Positions 1 to 9,784 of a stretch of DNA of 64,000 nt are shown here, piece after piece; the stretch's first letter is position 1, and each line of letters starts with the position of its first letter. Source of the DNA: Powellomyces hirtus (taxonomy: Eukaryota > Chytridiomycota > Chytridiomycetes > Spizellomycetales > Powellomycetaceae). The position numbers and the translations under genes were made by a program. The stretch covers positions 806,001-870,000 of the forward strand of contig JAHLKG010000010.1 of assembly GCA_025526995.1 (NCBI GenBank), in the 5' to 3' direction. Below the pieces are notes generated by a model, which had not been told where the DNA came from, did not search any database, and was given only the letters and a program-made list of their open reading frames with translations.

Positions 1-118
1 AATCGGCATCTGTCAGTGCGACGACGTGCGATGGGTCAGCCTGCACCAGCAACGCGGAAAGGAATAGCACTAAGGCGCTGAATAGTAGCGTTTTTGAGAA
101 TGTCTTGTAAGATGCCAT
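1..118 (-). CDS. Protein disulfide isomerase-like ER protein, N-terminal fragment
   Basis: This is the first 39 codons of a gene that runs off the left edge. The ATG is at 118. The predicted product starts with a short basic stretch, then a strongly hydrophobic core of about 18 residues ending in ALLVQA, a classic secretory signal peptide with a plausible cleavage site. It continues as DPSHVVALTDAD, which matches the start of the first thioredoxin domain in PDI-family proteins (typically VVxLTxxNFD). The catalytic CXXC motif would lie outside the window. An ER-lumenal oxidoreductase or isomerase is inferred from these 39 residues only, so the exact PDI subfamily is open. It is divergent from the KilA-N gene, with 221 bp between the two start codons. 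Confidence 0.7.
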   Translation of the reverse strand, partial: MASYKTFSKTLLFSALVLFLSALLVQADPSHVVALTDAD

Positions 119-339
119 CTTGTAACAGATTGTGTGTGGCGAACAATGACGGTGCAAGCGAGTTGGCGGTTTGACACGTATCGGTACCGCCAGCGTGCAA
201 ACTTGACTTCTTCACATCACATTTCGACTTTCGGACGAAACTCACGCCACATTCAACTTGGGGTTCTGAACACTGTCGATTTTCACGCACCGAATCTTTC
301 AAAACTCCACTCGCAGAATCAATCCACATCCTTCCCGCC
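119..339. promoter_or_regulatory. Divergent intergenic promoter region
   Basis: These 221 bp separate the ATGs of the PDI-like gene (minus) and the KilA-N gene (plus), so both promoters must lie here or overlap the 5' ends. I see no clear TATA box. The bases just before position 340 are pyrimidine-rich (CTTCCCGCC). The role is inferred from position alone. Confidence 0.45.
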
Positions 340-1575
340 ATGCCCGCCGCCCTACTCGTGAACGAGATCACCGCCCCTTCTCCATATAGTTCAAATCGCG
401 CAACTTCCCAATGCAAGGACAGCTCAACAGCCGAATCGAACAAAACCGAAGACGAAGATCTCCCGCCATTATTGCTCCCCCAACCACCCCTCACACCACC
501 CCCAACGTACCCAACCGCTCTCGTCCCACCACAACCGACACCTTACGAAGCGTGGAATGACCGGCGATATGCTCTGGCCCCGCTGCAGGGCTACAAGCCT
601 ATTTACCTTCCCACTGCGCAGAGTGATGGGACGGGCCAGACGATATCGACGCCGCAGCAGAAACAGCAGCTGTCTGTGCAAGTTCAGCAGACACAACAGC
701 AGCAGCAGATACAACAGCAGCAGCAACAGCAGATCCGTCTCACGCAGCAATTACAGCAACTTCAGCAACAGCAGCAAGTGTACCAGCAGCAACAGCAGCA
801 ATTGGATCACGCCCAACAGCTACATCAGCTTTTGAACGCCGTCTCCACCCCGCTGGATAGTTTCGGCATGTCAACGGCTGGATTCGGTGGGGGTGCGGGC
901 GGTTACTACCAACCCATATCAGCACCCTTTCAACAGCAGCAGCTTCACCAAATGCACCAGCAGGCACCCTATTACATGCCCCAACAGCCCCATCTCCAAA
1001 TGTCGCAACCGCAACAACCGGCCTACTACTCCATGCCTGTCACAGTCCCTGCATTCCGCCCATCAAATTTCACCATACCAGCAATGCGCCGCACATTTTC
1101 CGGATCACCGTACTCCACGCCCAGCTCGTCCCGCCGCAACGCGCCAGGCGTGCCCACGCGGCAGTTGGCGGCTTTAACACCGGTCCGTGAGGGCCTGTAT
1201 GAAGCGACATACTCGAATGTAACGGTGTATGAAATGGCATCTCCGAACGGCGTCGGCGTCATGCGACGGAAAACGGATTCGTGGCTTAATGCGACGCATA
1301 TCCTCAAGGCGGCGGGAATGGAGAAGAGTCGCAGAACAAAGGTGCTGGAACGAGAGATCCACCAGGGCGAACATGAGAAGATACAAGGCGGTTATGGCAA
1401 ATATCAAGGAACGTGGTACGTATATCTGCCTACCTTGAGCTCGATGGTTTTGGGATATGAAGGTAGGATCTCATGCCATTGTGCTTTTAGGATTCCGCTC
1501 TATCGGGCGCGCGAGCTGGCAGCCGAGTATGGTCTGGGATCAATCCTGCATGACATCCTGGATATACCGGAATAG
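340..1575 (+). CDS. KilA-N (APSES/SBF-type) DNA-binding protein with Gln-rich N-terminus
   Basis: Two exons, 340-1415 and 1491-1575, give 386 aa. The 75-nt intron (GTACGT...TTTTAG) restores the conserved KYQGTW-IPLYRARELAAEYG motif. Residues about 285-385 form a KilA-N domain of the Mbp1/Swi4 class: LYEATYSNVTVYE, an RRKTDSWLNATHILKAAG core, and the EKIQGGYGKYQGTW wing. Family members bind short GC-rich elements such as MCB/SCB and drive G1/S transcription in yeasts. The N-terminal 280 residues are Pro-rich, then strongly Gln-rich (about 105-165), with a typical low-complexity activation-domain look. Unlike Mbp1 and Swi4, the KilA-N domain is C-terminal, and the protein stops right after it, with no ankyrin repeats. 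An AATAAA polyadenylation signal follows near 1631. DNA binding is a confident call; the cell-cycle role is inference. Confidence 0.85.
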   Translation: MPAALLVNEITAPSPYSSNRATSQCKDSSTAESNKTEDEDLPPLLLPQPPLTPPPTYPTALVPPQPTPYEAWNDRRYALAPLQGYKPIYLPTAQSDGTGQTISTPQQKQQLSVQVQQTQQQQQIQQQQQQQIRLTQQLQQLQQQQQVYQQQQQQLDHAQQLHQLLNAVSTPLDSFGMSTAGFGGGAGGYYQPISAPFQQQQLHQMHQQAPYYMPQQPHLQMSQPQQPAYYSMPVTVPAFRPSNFTIPAMRRTFSGSPYSTPSSSRRNAPGVPTRQLAALTPVREGLYEATYSNVTVYEMASPNGVGVMRRKTDSWLNATHILKAAGMEKSRRTKVLEREIHQGEHEKIQGGYGKYQGTWYVYLPTLSSMVLGYEGRISCHCAFRIPLYRARELAAEYGLGSILHDILDIPE

Positions 1576-3141
1576 GTCTGCCTCGACATGTGTCATATGT
1601 CTGTGTTACATCAGGAGCACGAACGTTTTGAATAAATGGGTAAAAACACAGATTTGCTCTACAGGGTCGCTTTTGTGATTCCCATGTTTTTGGCGAGCCT
1701 GGACATCTTTGCTACGCTTCACTTTTTACGACTTCTTATGCTCCAAGCTCTTCGCTTCGTTTCAGGGGGGTTTCCATCAGTAGAAAGCCAATCATGATTT
1801 TCATTGTCCGCATCATAACGATAGCATGTACAGAATTTATTCGTTCACACGTTATACATTCACGATCCGACATTATGTCTACCATGTTCCATTCCTCAAT
1901 CGCAAACCTTCGTGCACACCTGTTCGAAAAGGCTCCTTTCGCTGTCAGCTGGACATGACACTCCCTCTCAGAGCATCCGTTCCCAGAGGTAGCCGCCTGT
2001 ATGATATATGTAAAGATAAGATGTTAGTGTTCTTGCAAACTCGTATACCATCGACGGAATACCTGACGTTTTAGCACAAATCGGCTAACATTGCCAATTT
2101 AGCAATCTATACCACAGCAACCGTTGTTCGCATGACCGCACGACCCCCAAGAGTGACTACTAGCAAACGACTGCCCAGCGGGCCGAGTAGTAGTCAGTCT
2201 AGCGGGGAAGCGAAGTCAATGAGAACAATGGGTGTTGAGATAACGCGAGCAGATCACCACTCCACACATCCTGAAACAACCCTCCAAGTGCCAGTCGCTG
2301 GGCAGGCACACACCCAAACAAGACCATCATCACAGGGCTGGCATCCCGCCAGGAGTGAAGCGATTTGCCAAAGTAGCAAGGAAGAACCTTTAACGCCGGC
2401 CTACCACGAGGGTTTCCGACGTTTCTTCAGCGATGCGTCACCCCGCCCTGGACTCTAATCTGTTCAGCGAGCCACACAAGTCCCACCTACCATGACACCA
2501 AGGCGGCACAAATCTCTCTCTCAACTGATTTGAACAAGCAACACCGGCAGCGACCGCGACCGCCTTTATTTTGTTGATCTGCCTCTTGCGAGACAGAAAC
2601 CAGTCAAAGGAGGTCCTAAAAAACTGGTTGGGCCGGTCTAAAAAGAGGTGATCTCAAAGGTCACACCCCCTTCCGCGTCACCGTCAAAGCGGAGAAATGC
2701 AACGGCAGCCATCCCTTTCGGTACAGCGCATCACAAACCTCAGGAAGACGCTTTGACACACACTTAGGGTTAGGTTCCACCAGGGAGAGGGCATCAGGAG
2801 CTGGGAGCCACAGACTTCCAAAGAAGTGGGCACGAGCCGAACTCAAGACGTGATCCTCATCTGGTTGAAGGCCATAGTGATCAGACTGCCACGCGAGATG
2901 CACGCAGGGAACCGGCAGCAGCAAAACACCAAAGTGCCGAGCCGGCCAGTTCCAAGAGCATCAACCAACGAGTGTGTTGCTTGTTCGAGCTTTGTGGTCC
3001 TTTTGTCGAGAGGCTGTGGATGAACCGAAGTTGGAAGATGAGAGATCTAAACACGCGTAGAGGAGAGTGCCCTTGTGCCCTTTGGTGGCCTTTTGTATCG
3101 GCGAACAGGTCACGTGGCATAGTGCTTACCAAAGCGCGCTC

Positions 3142-3254
3142 TATAAAACGGCGCGTTTCCAACGCGTAACCCCGAACCCATCTTCCCTCCAAAGATCTCA
3201 TCTCAACTTGTCCATCCCCAGCATATGCGTCGCGCGTGTTTGAGACCATCAGAG
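3142..3254 (+). promoter_or_regulatory. TATA box and possible short first exon ahead of the repeat array
   Basis: A TATAAA box at 3142-3147 is followed about 80 bp later by an ATG at 3225. The 10-codon frame from that ATG ends exactly at a GAG|GTAAGT splice-donor consensus whose GT is at 3255, where the repeat array begins. The hexamer ACGCGT occurs at about 3053 and 3158 beside this site. The arrangement looks like the promoter and first coding exon of a spliced transcription unit reading into the array. No downstream protein could be followed, so transcription is a hypothesis. Confidence 0.3.
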
Positions 3255-5180
3255 GTAAGTCCTCTCATTCCGAACGTATGGATTTAACTGCACGCGTGCA
3301 TAGTCGGTTGGAGGTAAGTACTCATCTGCCAGTTCGCGTGATCGTGCATCTAGATTCTCGCGATCCGGAATCTTCACTGCGCATACTACGACAAATGTAA
3401 GCTCTTTCATTCCCACAGAACGGTCTGAGTCGGAACTACAATCGGAATAGGTGGAGGTAAGTCCTCCCCCCTCAACTGTATGTCATCTTTACATGTAGAT
3501 TCCCACCATCCGGAATCTTGACTGCGCTTGGAAAATAACACTCAAGGTAAGATGTCGCGTCTCCAAAAACAGTCTAACTCAGACTACCAAAAGCATTTGG
3601 TGGAGGTATGTTCTCTTGTACTTAGCTATGTGTCACCGTCCGTGTAGACTTGCACGATTCCCGAAATCTTGACTGTGCATGATGACGGAATGACCACGGT
3701 GAGTTCTCGCATTTCCAAGGAACAGCCTGGTTCGGACTACGAATGCCGTAGTTGGAGGTGAGTTCGCGCATTCCCCAGTGTGTCATTGTGCATGTAGATT
3801 CCCACAATCCCGGAATGTCGACTGCGCATAAAGGTTGACGCGACAAAGGTAAGTTCTCGCATTGGCATTCCCAAGGAAGGGTCTGACTCGGACTGCGGAT
3901 GGGGTGGTCGGAGGTAAGTTCTCTCTTGCAGCAGTGTGTCCTTTTAAATGTAGATTCCCGCGACCGACTGCACACAGGTTAACCGACAAAGGTAAGCTCT
4001 CAGATCCCCAAAGAACGGAGTGGTTCGAGGTAGATGCGCATAGAGGATAACGCGACAAAGGTAAGTTCTCGCATTGTGTGACTCGGACTATGGACGGAGT
4101 GATTGGAGGCAAGTGCGCATAGATGATAACGCAACAAGGTAAGTTCTCGCATCATCTGACTCGGGAGTGGTTGGAGGTAAGTGCGTATCGAGAGGATAAC
4201 GCGACAAAGGTAAGTTCGCGCATTGTGTGACTCGGACTATGGACGGAGAGATTGGAGGCAAGTGCGCATAGATGATAACGCAACAAAGGTAAGTTCCCGC
4301 ATCGTCTGACTCGGGAGTGGTTGGAGGTAAGTCGTATAGAGAGGATAACGCGACAAAGGTAAGTTCTCGCATCGTCTGACTCGGACTATAGACGGAGTGG
4401 TTGGAGGTAAGTCGTATAGAGAGGATAACGCGACAAAGGTAAGTTCTCGCATCGTCTGACTCGGACTATAGACGGAGTGGTTGGAGGTAAGTCGTATAGA
4501 GAGGATAACGCGACAAAGGTAAGTTCTCGCATCGTTTGACTCGGACTATAGACGGAGTGGTTGGAGGTAAGTGCGCATAGAGAGGACAACGCGACAAAGG
4601 TAAGTTCTCGCGTTCCCAAATAGCGTTCTGGCACGGACCAAGATGCAGTGGATGATACGCCAATGGTAAGTTTGCCGGAAGAAAGATGGAGTGGATGATA
4701 CGCCAATCACGGATGGAGCAGGTGATATGCCAAAGGTAAGTTCGTGCCGGAAGAAGGATGGAGTGGATGATTATGGATGGAATGGACGGATACACGACAA
4801 AGGTGAGTTCTTTTGTGCCGGACGACAGATGGAGTGGATGACACGTCAAAGGTAAGTTCTCATTTTTCAAAGAAAAATGTGACAGTGACACCGCATCGAA
4901 AGAATCCGGGGAAGATAAGATCTACATCCTCCAATACGGGTTGCATTGCAGCTGTGGATTGCCGGAGTTCGTGGAGGCAAGTTCTCGGCCCATCAAAAAA
5001 GGTATTTCCGTGGGCAAATTGTCAAATTAGACTGGCGCGCGCTTGAGGGGGCAGAGGTAAGTTCTCATGTGCTGGAAAGAAGGTGATCTTCACAGCGCAT
5101 CAAGAAATCCATGAAAGGTAAGTTCTGCATTCTCGATCACGCGTCTCATTTTAGCTGTGGGTTGATGGGGCTTTGTGGCG
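3240..5180 (+). repeat. Tandem array of repeats carrying 5' splice-site consensus sequences
   Basis: About thirty copies of GGTAAGT or close variants (GGTGAGT, GGCAAGT, GGTATGT) occur in about 1.9 kb, almost all on the plus strand. From 3300 to 4000 the unit is about 150 bp with two donor motifs. One series has GT at 3314, 3457, 3606, 3758 and 3914; the other at 3397, 3547, 3699, 3849 and 3992. Several donors are followed about 40 nt later by an ATGTAG or GTGTAG acceptor-like end and a conserved ATTCCC start. From about 4030 the unit shortens to 70-80 bp. Beyond 4610 copies are degenerate. The 80-bp period is not a multiple of three, so a constant repeated peptide cannot be encoded there. It may be a minisatellite, or the remains of a duplicated exon-intron block. 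Confidence 0.85.
4321..4610 (+). repeat. High-identity 80-bp core units of the donor array
   Basis: Three nearly perfect 80-bp copies lie at 4321-4400, 4401-4480 and 4481-4560, with a partial fourth to about 4610. Each has a GGAGGTAAGT donor (GT at 4327, 4407, 4487 and 4567) and, 32-33 nt later, an AAAGGTAAGT donor (GT at 4359, 4439, 4519 and 4600). The near identity of these copies next to diverged ones indicates recent expansion of the array centre. Confidence 0.9.
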
Positions 5181-6380
5181 GTATGTTCTCGCGCCATCGC
5201 AAAGAGCAAAATTCTGACCCGTCCGTGTTCATCGACGATGTTTCTCCAGAAGAATAAGCGCCTGTGGAAGTCTGAGTGGAGAGTCATGGAGGTAGATTGT
5301 TGCAGCTCGCCGAGGGTCAAAGGTACGTCCGCATGCGCTGGAAGAAAGACGATGTCGACTGGGATGCCTTAGAGGCAAGAGTGCATTCGAGAACACAAAT
5401 AAGTTCGGCATTCGTGAAAACAGGTCGGACTGTAGCTCAGGATTGACGGACCCTTGTGGAAGTAAGCTACGCAATGCAAACATATGACGTTATCTATACG
5501 CCGGGACAATGTTACGGTGGATAAAGGGAAGGGTTGCGGCAGTCTAGAGAAGTCGTCGAGGTAGACTGTCGTGGCTACCCGAGGAGGGTCTGTGCCCGTG
5601 GATGTCTGATTGCAGAAGTCGTCGATATGGACCCGAGTCGAGGATCCCAGGAGGTGCCTGTGGGCTAGGCTGTCCCAGTGAACAATCGATGACTCGCAAG
5701 GATGGGCGGGGGAAAGGATGCGTGAAACTATGGTGGATGGCCCAGGATGTCTTGAAGATACATCTGTGCCCCCGCCACGAGACCTAAAGCCGCGAGACCC
5801 GCAAGTGGTATCGATAGCTGTGGAGGTGAGAGTAGAGAAAACGTTGAGGTAACGCAAGATATGCCGGACTGCGTGCGAGAGATACAGATAGGTGTGATGT
5901 GGCCAGTGAAGCTATCCGCCAGGTTTACCGGCCACAGCTCCAACCACCTGTCCATAGATATATTTCTCGAGTTCCTAAACATCTTCCCACGCAAGTAAGC
6001 CAAGGTCATGGGTGCTCACGAGAGGGTCACATGGCCGTGGATGTGCGAGTGGAGAAACCGCTAGGGGGAAACCCCGGGAATTTGGATGCGCCTATCAACC
6101 ATTTGTCACTGTCACCGCTTACAATCTCGAGGACTGCTGCTGCTCCTCTAAGGTTGCCCAGCCTGGCCCGGCGTGGACCACCTTGGGATGTCAGCAGCAA
6201 CACCTTGGCTGAGGTCCGATTACACACTTCCGACCAAAACTGCGCTAGAGAAACCAGTCAATGTCGCAGGAAGGGGCAAGGTGCTGAAGTACCCATTAAA
6301 AAAATCAAGTACAAGACAATGTATTCGCACACGGCCAGGTTGTAAACTACCTCAACTTTATTACAAATAGTTAGAGGGTA

Positions 6381-9300
6381 TCAGTCAGTCAGTCGGGTGA
6401 ACATGCCAAAGTACTCTGCAGTAGTCGACACGTTGGATTTTAGAATATGTCGGAAAGTCTTGGTATGCCGCGACCACGACGGGATCTCGCTCGGCTCCAG
6501 CGGTAATTTCGACGGCGGCCGTTCCTGGATTTGCTCCTTCTGCAACCGCTCCTCGTTGAGCTCGAGGATCTGGCCAAAAATGTTGAGGAGAGTGACTATG
6601 TCGCTTGCTGCGATGCGTGGGATGAGCACGCTGCATTCGGAGAAGGGGAATTGCAGGATGCGAGCCTTTGAACAAGGGACGAATGAGAGGTTACCTCAGG
6701 GATAGGGGACAAAGGCATCGGGAACAGCAGTGAGACAGCCTACCTTCGTGAGAATGCGTGCCAGCCGCATAACCGCGTCCAATTGTACTGGTTTGGTACG
6801 AGGCAGGGAGCTCCGATTATGAGCTTGCTGCCAGAACCCCAGTGAGTCGGCAAGGAGGGCGCGCACAATGTAAAACACCATCGTAAACGCTCGGTATTCT
6901 GGAATGAACAAGACCAGTACCTCCATTTAGCTGAGTTTAGAGAGCAAGAAAATGAAACTGGAAGTCGTTGTTACCCTGCGCAATCGCATCCAAGATAGCC
7001 CACCGGTCAGGGTACTTGCTAAATTCTTCCGGAATCCGTGAAATTTGGAAGCGCATCAGGCTCTGCATGAGATACGTGGCCACGGCGATGGCACCATTCA
7101 AGCTCGCTGCAAACATATGTTTTTGAGTTATCCATGCCATGAAGATTCAATTAAGCGGCACCATGCGTTTTTACCTGTTGCAAGGCCCATTGCCATCATA
7201 TCTCCCGTGATGACAGCGTCAGGCTTGCGCCTGCTAAGAGTGCCCTCGCGTTGAATCGCCGGGGGCTGCGCTGACGTGCTTTCGAGCTTGTCGCCAATGT
7301 ACTGACTCAAAAGTGACATTGGTTTGGATACTATTTGATCGCGTTTTGCGGCGGCAGACACGCGGTTGTTTGGCTGTCCATCGTCCTGCATAAATATGCG
7401 ATCGACCAGCACGACGACCGCAAGCGGTGTTCGTCGAATAGTGAGGTCCAATCCCGGCATCAAAGGCCACGCCATTGTCGGATTCGCAGCGTCTGCACTC
7501 CGGATCTCCCAAAATAGTGTCAAGAGTTCGACGGTGGAGAGCCGCCAGGGTTCTCCCCGGGGCGCCTTCTCGACATTCCCCACATACAATATCCGGAGCA
7601 TGGCGAGTCGTTGCTCTTGATCTAGAGTTGGCCAGATGACGCGGCAGGTGCGTTGCAGCTCTTCCGTGAGCGAGATATCCGTGGGCTCACTCTGCACTTT
7701 AGATGAAAAACGGAGGAAATAGATGTTTCTGAGTGTGGTGTCCAGCACCGGTTTTTCGAGACCGCTAAGTTTCGGAAGAAGATCCTTGATGGCACGTGCT
7801 AATGATCGCGGACAGTGCCGTTCGAGAGCAACGCCGACCATGTGCGCCAAGGGGAGATGGTGGATGGGCAGTTCCATGATGAGGTTTTGCAGAAAGATCG
7901 TAGTATGAGGCGTGGCGGTTGCGCACAGCTGACCCAAGGAAAGCGTGTGCGTGTACTCGTGATACTCTGCCCCCCGTTTGATTCTGGCGAGCGCGAGGCG
8001 ACTCAGCTGACACGAAACCTGCTCTATGTAGAGTGGTTCTCCAAGCTTGCGACCGTTCAAAAGATTTAGTTGTATCTACGTAGACGCGAGTTTTGTCAGT
8101 CTTTCCACAAGACGGGAGTCACTGTCCATCTGCAACCGTACACACCTTCTCGATCACTAGCCACATCAGCGATGTTGCTCCGCGCCGCGCAGTGTTCTGC
8201 GCAGGCATGAGCTGCTGCACTTCTGCGGCCTGCGAGGCTCTCGGATCACTCTTCAGCTTGGAAGAGCCGGCATCAGAGACTTGTTCCAACGTCGTGAACA
8301 ATTCGAAAAGAACATCGTCGGGTATCGCGCCAGGGTCTTTGAGCATGCTAGTTGCCCAGGCTACAAATATGTCCGCAACAGGCTCTGAACTGAGTTTTCC
8401 ACTGCTTTTCATAGGGCGCTGTTTATCAGCGCCATCAAGTGAGAGTGTAGGAAAAAAACATAACATACCCTGGGCGCGGAGCGGTAAACAGACTCAACTG
8501 ACTAAACACCTCAAAGGTACAAATGTCAAGGAGAGGCTGCTTGTGGACTTTGGCAATGACCTCTCGAGCAATATCTGCAAAATGCGTGAGACCTGGAAGT
8601 GCTAAGTGCGATCATAATAACCTAGCATAGTCATACCTCCACCAAGCTTGGGGCACAAGAGGGGAAGAACCAGCAAGTAGGATAGTAAGAACTTGCGCCA
8701 AGGAGCTTTCGCAAGAAGCAAAGGAGAAAGTTCAGATTTAAAATGTCAAGGGTTATCATCGTGCGGCCAGAACTACCTTTGTAAGGATCGCTCCCTTGAG
8801 TCAGGTCGATGTAGGCATCAAGCAAATTCAAGACGCTGCCCATGAGATGAGCCTCATGCCGCAAATGCAGGTAGGCTAAAATGCAAGCTAGCTTCCGTTC
8901 GCTTTCACCATTAGAAGTCCTGTTGATCCAGCAATTAGCACATCACATGCTGAAATGCCAAATCGGTGAAATAGGCATGTACGTACGTGCCGATAGGATT
9001 GAACAAGTCGACAAAAGCCATTATGCCCGAACGCTCTAGCTCTTTCATCGCTGACATGTGAAACATGCGGAGAATGTTCTCCCGCTTGCCGATGAGAAAG
9101 AACAATATGAACGCATGGTGCTGTCGCTCCCCAAAAGCCAGCTAAAAGAACGATTCGTCAATTACCTCCTTCTCTAGCGTCGGACACTATGCTCATACCT
9201 TCCATGGTTGGAATTTCAATGCCTCAACTTTCCTACACAAAATTAATTAAGTTATCAAGGGCGTGGCCTGCTGCTCATCAACGATCTAATCTCACCCTTC

Positions 9301-9784
9301 ACGGGAGACAATATCGAAAGCATGGAGGAGAAAAATCAGGAGAGTTTTCCGTATGGGCTCATTGGAGAACCGATCGCACGCTTGACTGATGTCTGCTGAC
9401 CATTCTGGTAGGCCAACTAATTTGCAAAAACTTCAGATCCCATTGTGCATCAATATCCACTGAAGAAAGAAACTCTCGCACCATCCATATTCAGAAGGGC
9501 TTGATAGCACCACTATCATTCATAAGTAGCCGTTAGTGATTCATACTCCACCCAGGTACAGGATTCAGGTTTGCAAAATTTCCTACGTCAAAGGCCACTG
9601 TAGAACTGATGGAAAAACGACCGCTAGTCAAAAGCAGTTGCATGCGCTCGACAGCTTTTACAAAGTCATCCTGGCGTCGGCCCTGGCCAGCTACAGCAGC
9701 CCAGTCAACTAGTTGACCAAGGATACTTTGAACAGAGCCAATTTGGTTCTCCAGCAGAGAGACTAGCTCCGTTGGAAGGTCCAT
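6381..9784 (-). CDS. Unrecognised large multi-exon protein, probably alpha-helical
   Basis: A gene of about a dozen exons starts at ATG 9784 (MDLPTELVSLLENQIG) and ends at the TGA at 6381. Clear coding blocks joined by short GT-AG introns include the starting exon (about 9545-9784), a KLVGLPEWSADIS block near 9310-9430, LAFGERQHHAFILFF near 9000-9140, SSGKLSSEPVADIF near 8150-8410, a long exon at about 7170-8065 (LLNGRKLGEPLYIEQ to GDMMAMGLAT), and a last exon at about 6381-6685 (ARILQFPFSECSVLIPRI). The product would be near 900-1000 aa. It is rich in Leu and Ala amphipathic helices, without a signal peptide, catalytic motif or obvious membrane span. A scaffold or helical-repeat protein such as a Mediator tail subunit is conceivable, but I could not assign a family. 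Confidence 0.65.

Larger units (their letters stand above)
1576..6380. other. Gene-poor region around the splice-donor repeat array
   Basis: No convincing protein-coding exon was found in these 4.8 kb. Short open frames exist, for example around 2132-2458 on the plus strand, but they show no recognisable domain and no coding continuity. The middle is occupied by the tandem array at 3240-5180. The flank from about 5180 to 5900 contains scattered sequence resembling decayed copies (GAGGTAG, GGTACGT, GAGGTGAG). The segment 5900-6380 is the 3' flank of the minus-strand gene that ends at 6381. Confidence 0.6.

Noticed and set aside
469..750. Leu-rich minus-strand ORF opposite the KilA-N gene
   Set aside because: It is the antisense of CAG/CAA glutamine codons (CTG/TTG leucine) and vanishes outside the Gln-rich tract.
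4088..4891. Minus-strand open frames with repeating peptides such as ENLPLSRYPLY
   Set aside because: They are reverse-strand readings of the 70-80 bp donor repeats. The period is not a multiple of three, frames overlap one another, and there is no start context or domain.
3240..5180. CRISPR-like array
   Set aside because: Repeats are adjacent and diverging with no unique spacers of constant length, and the genome is eukaryotic.
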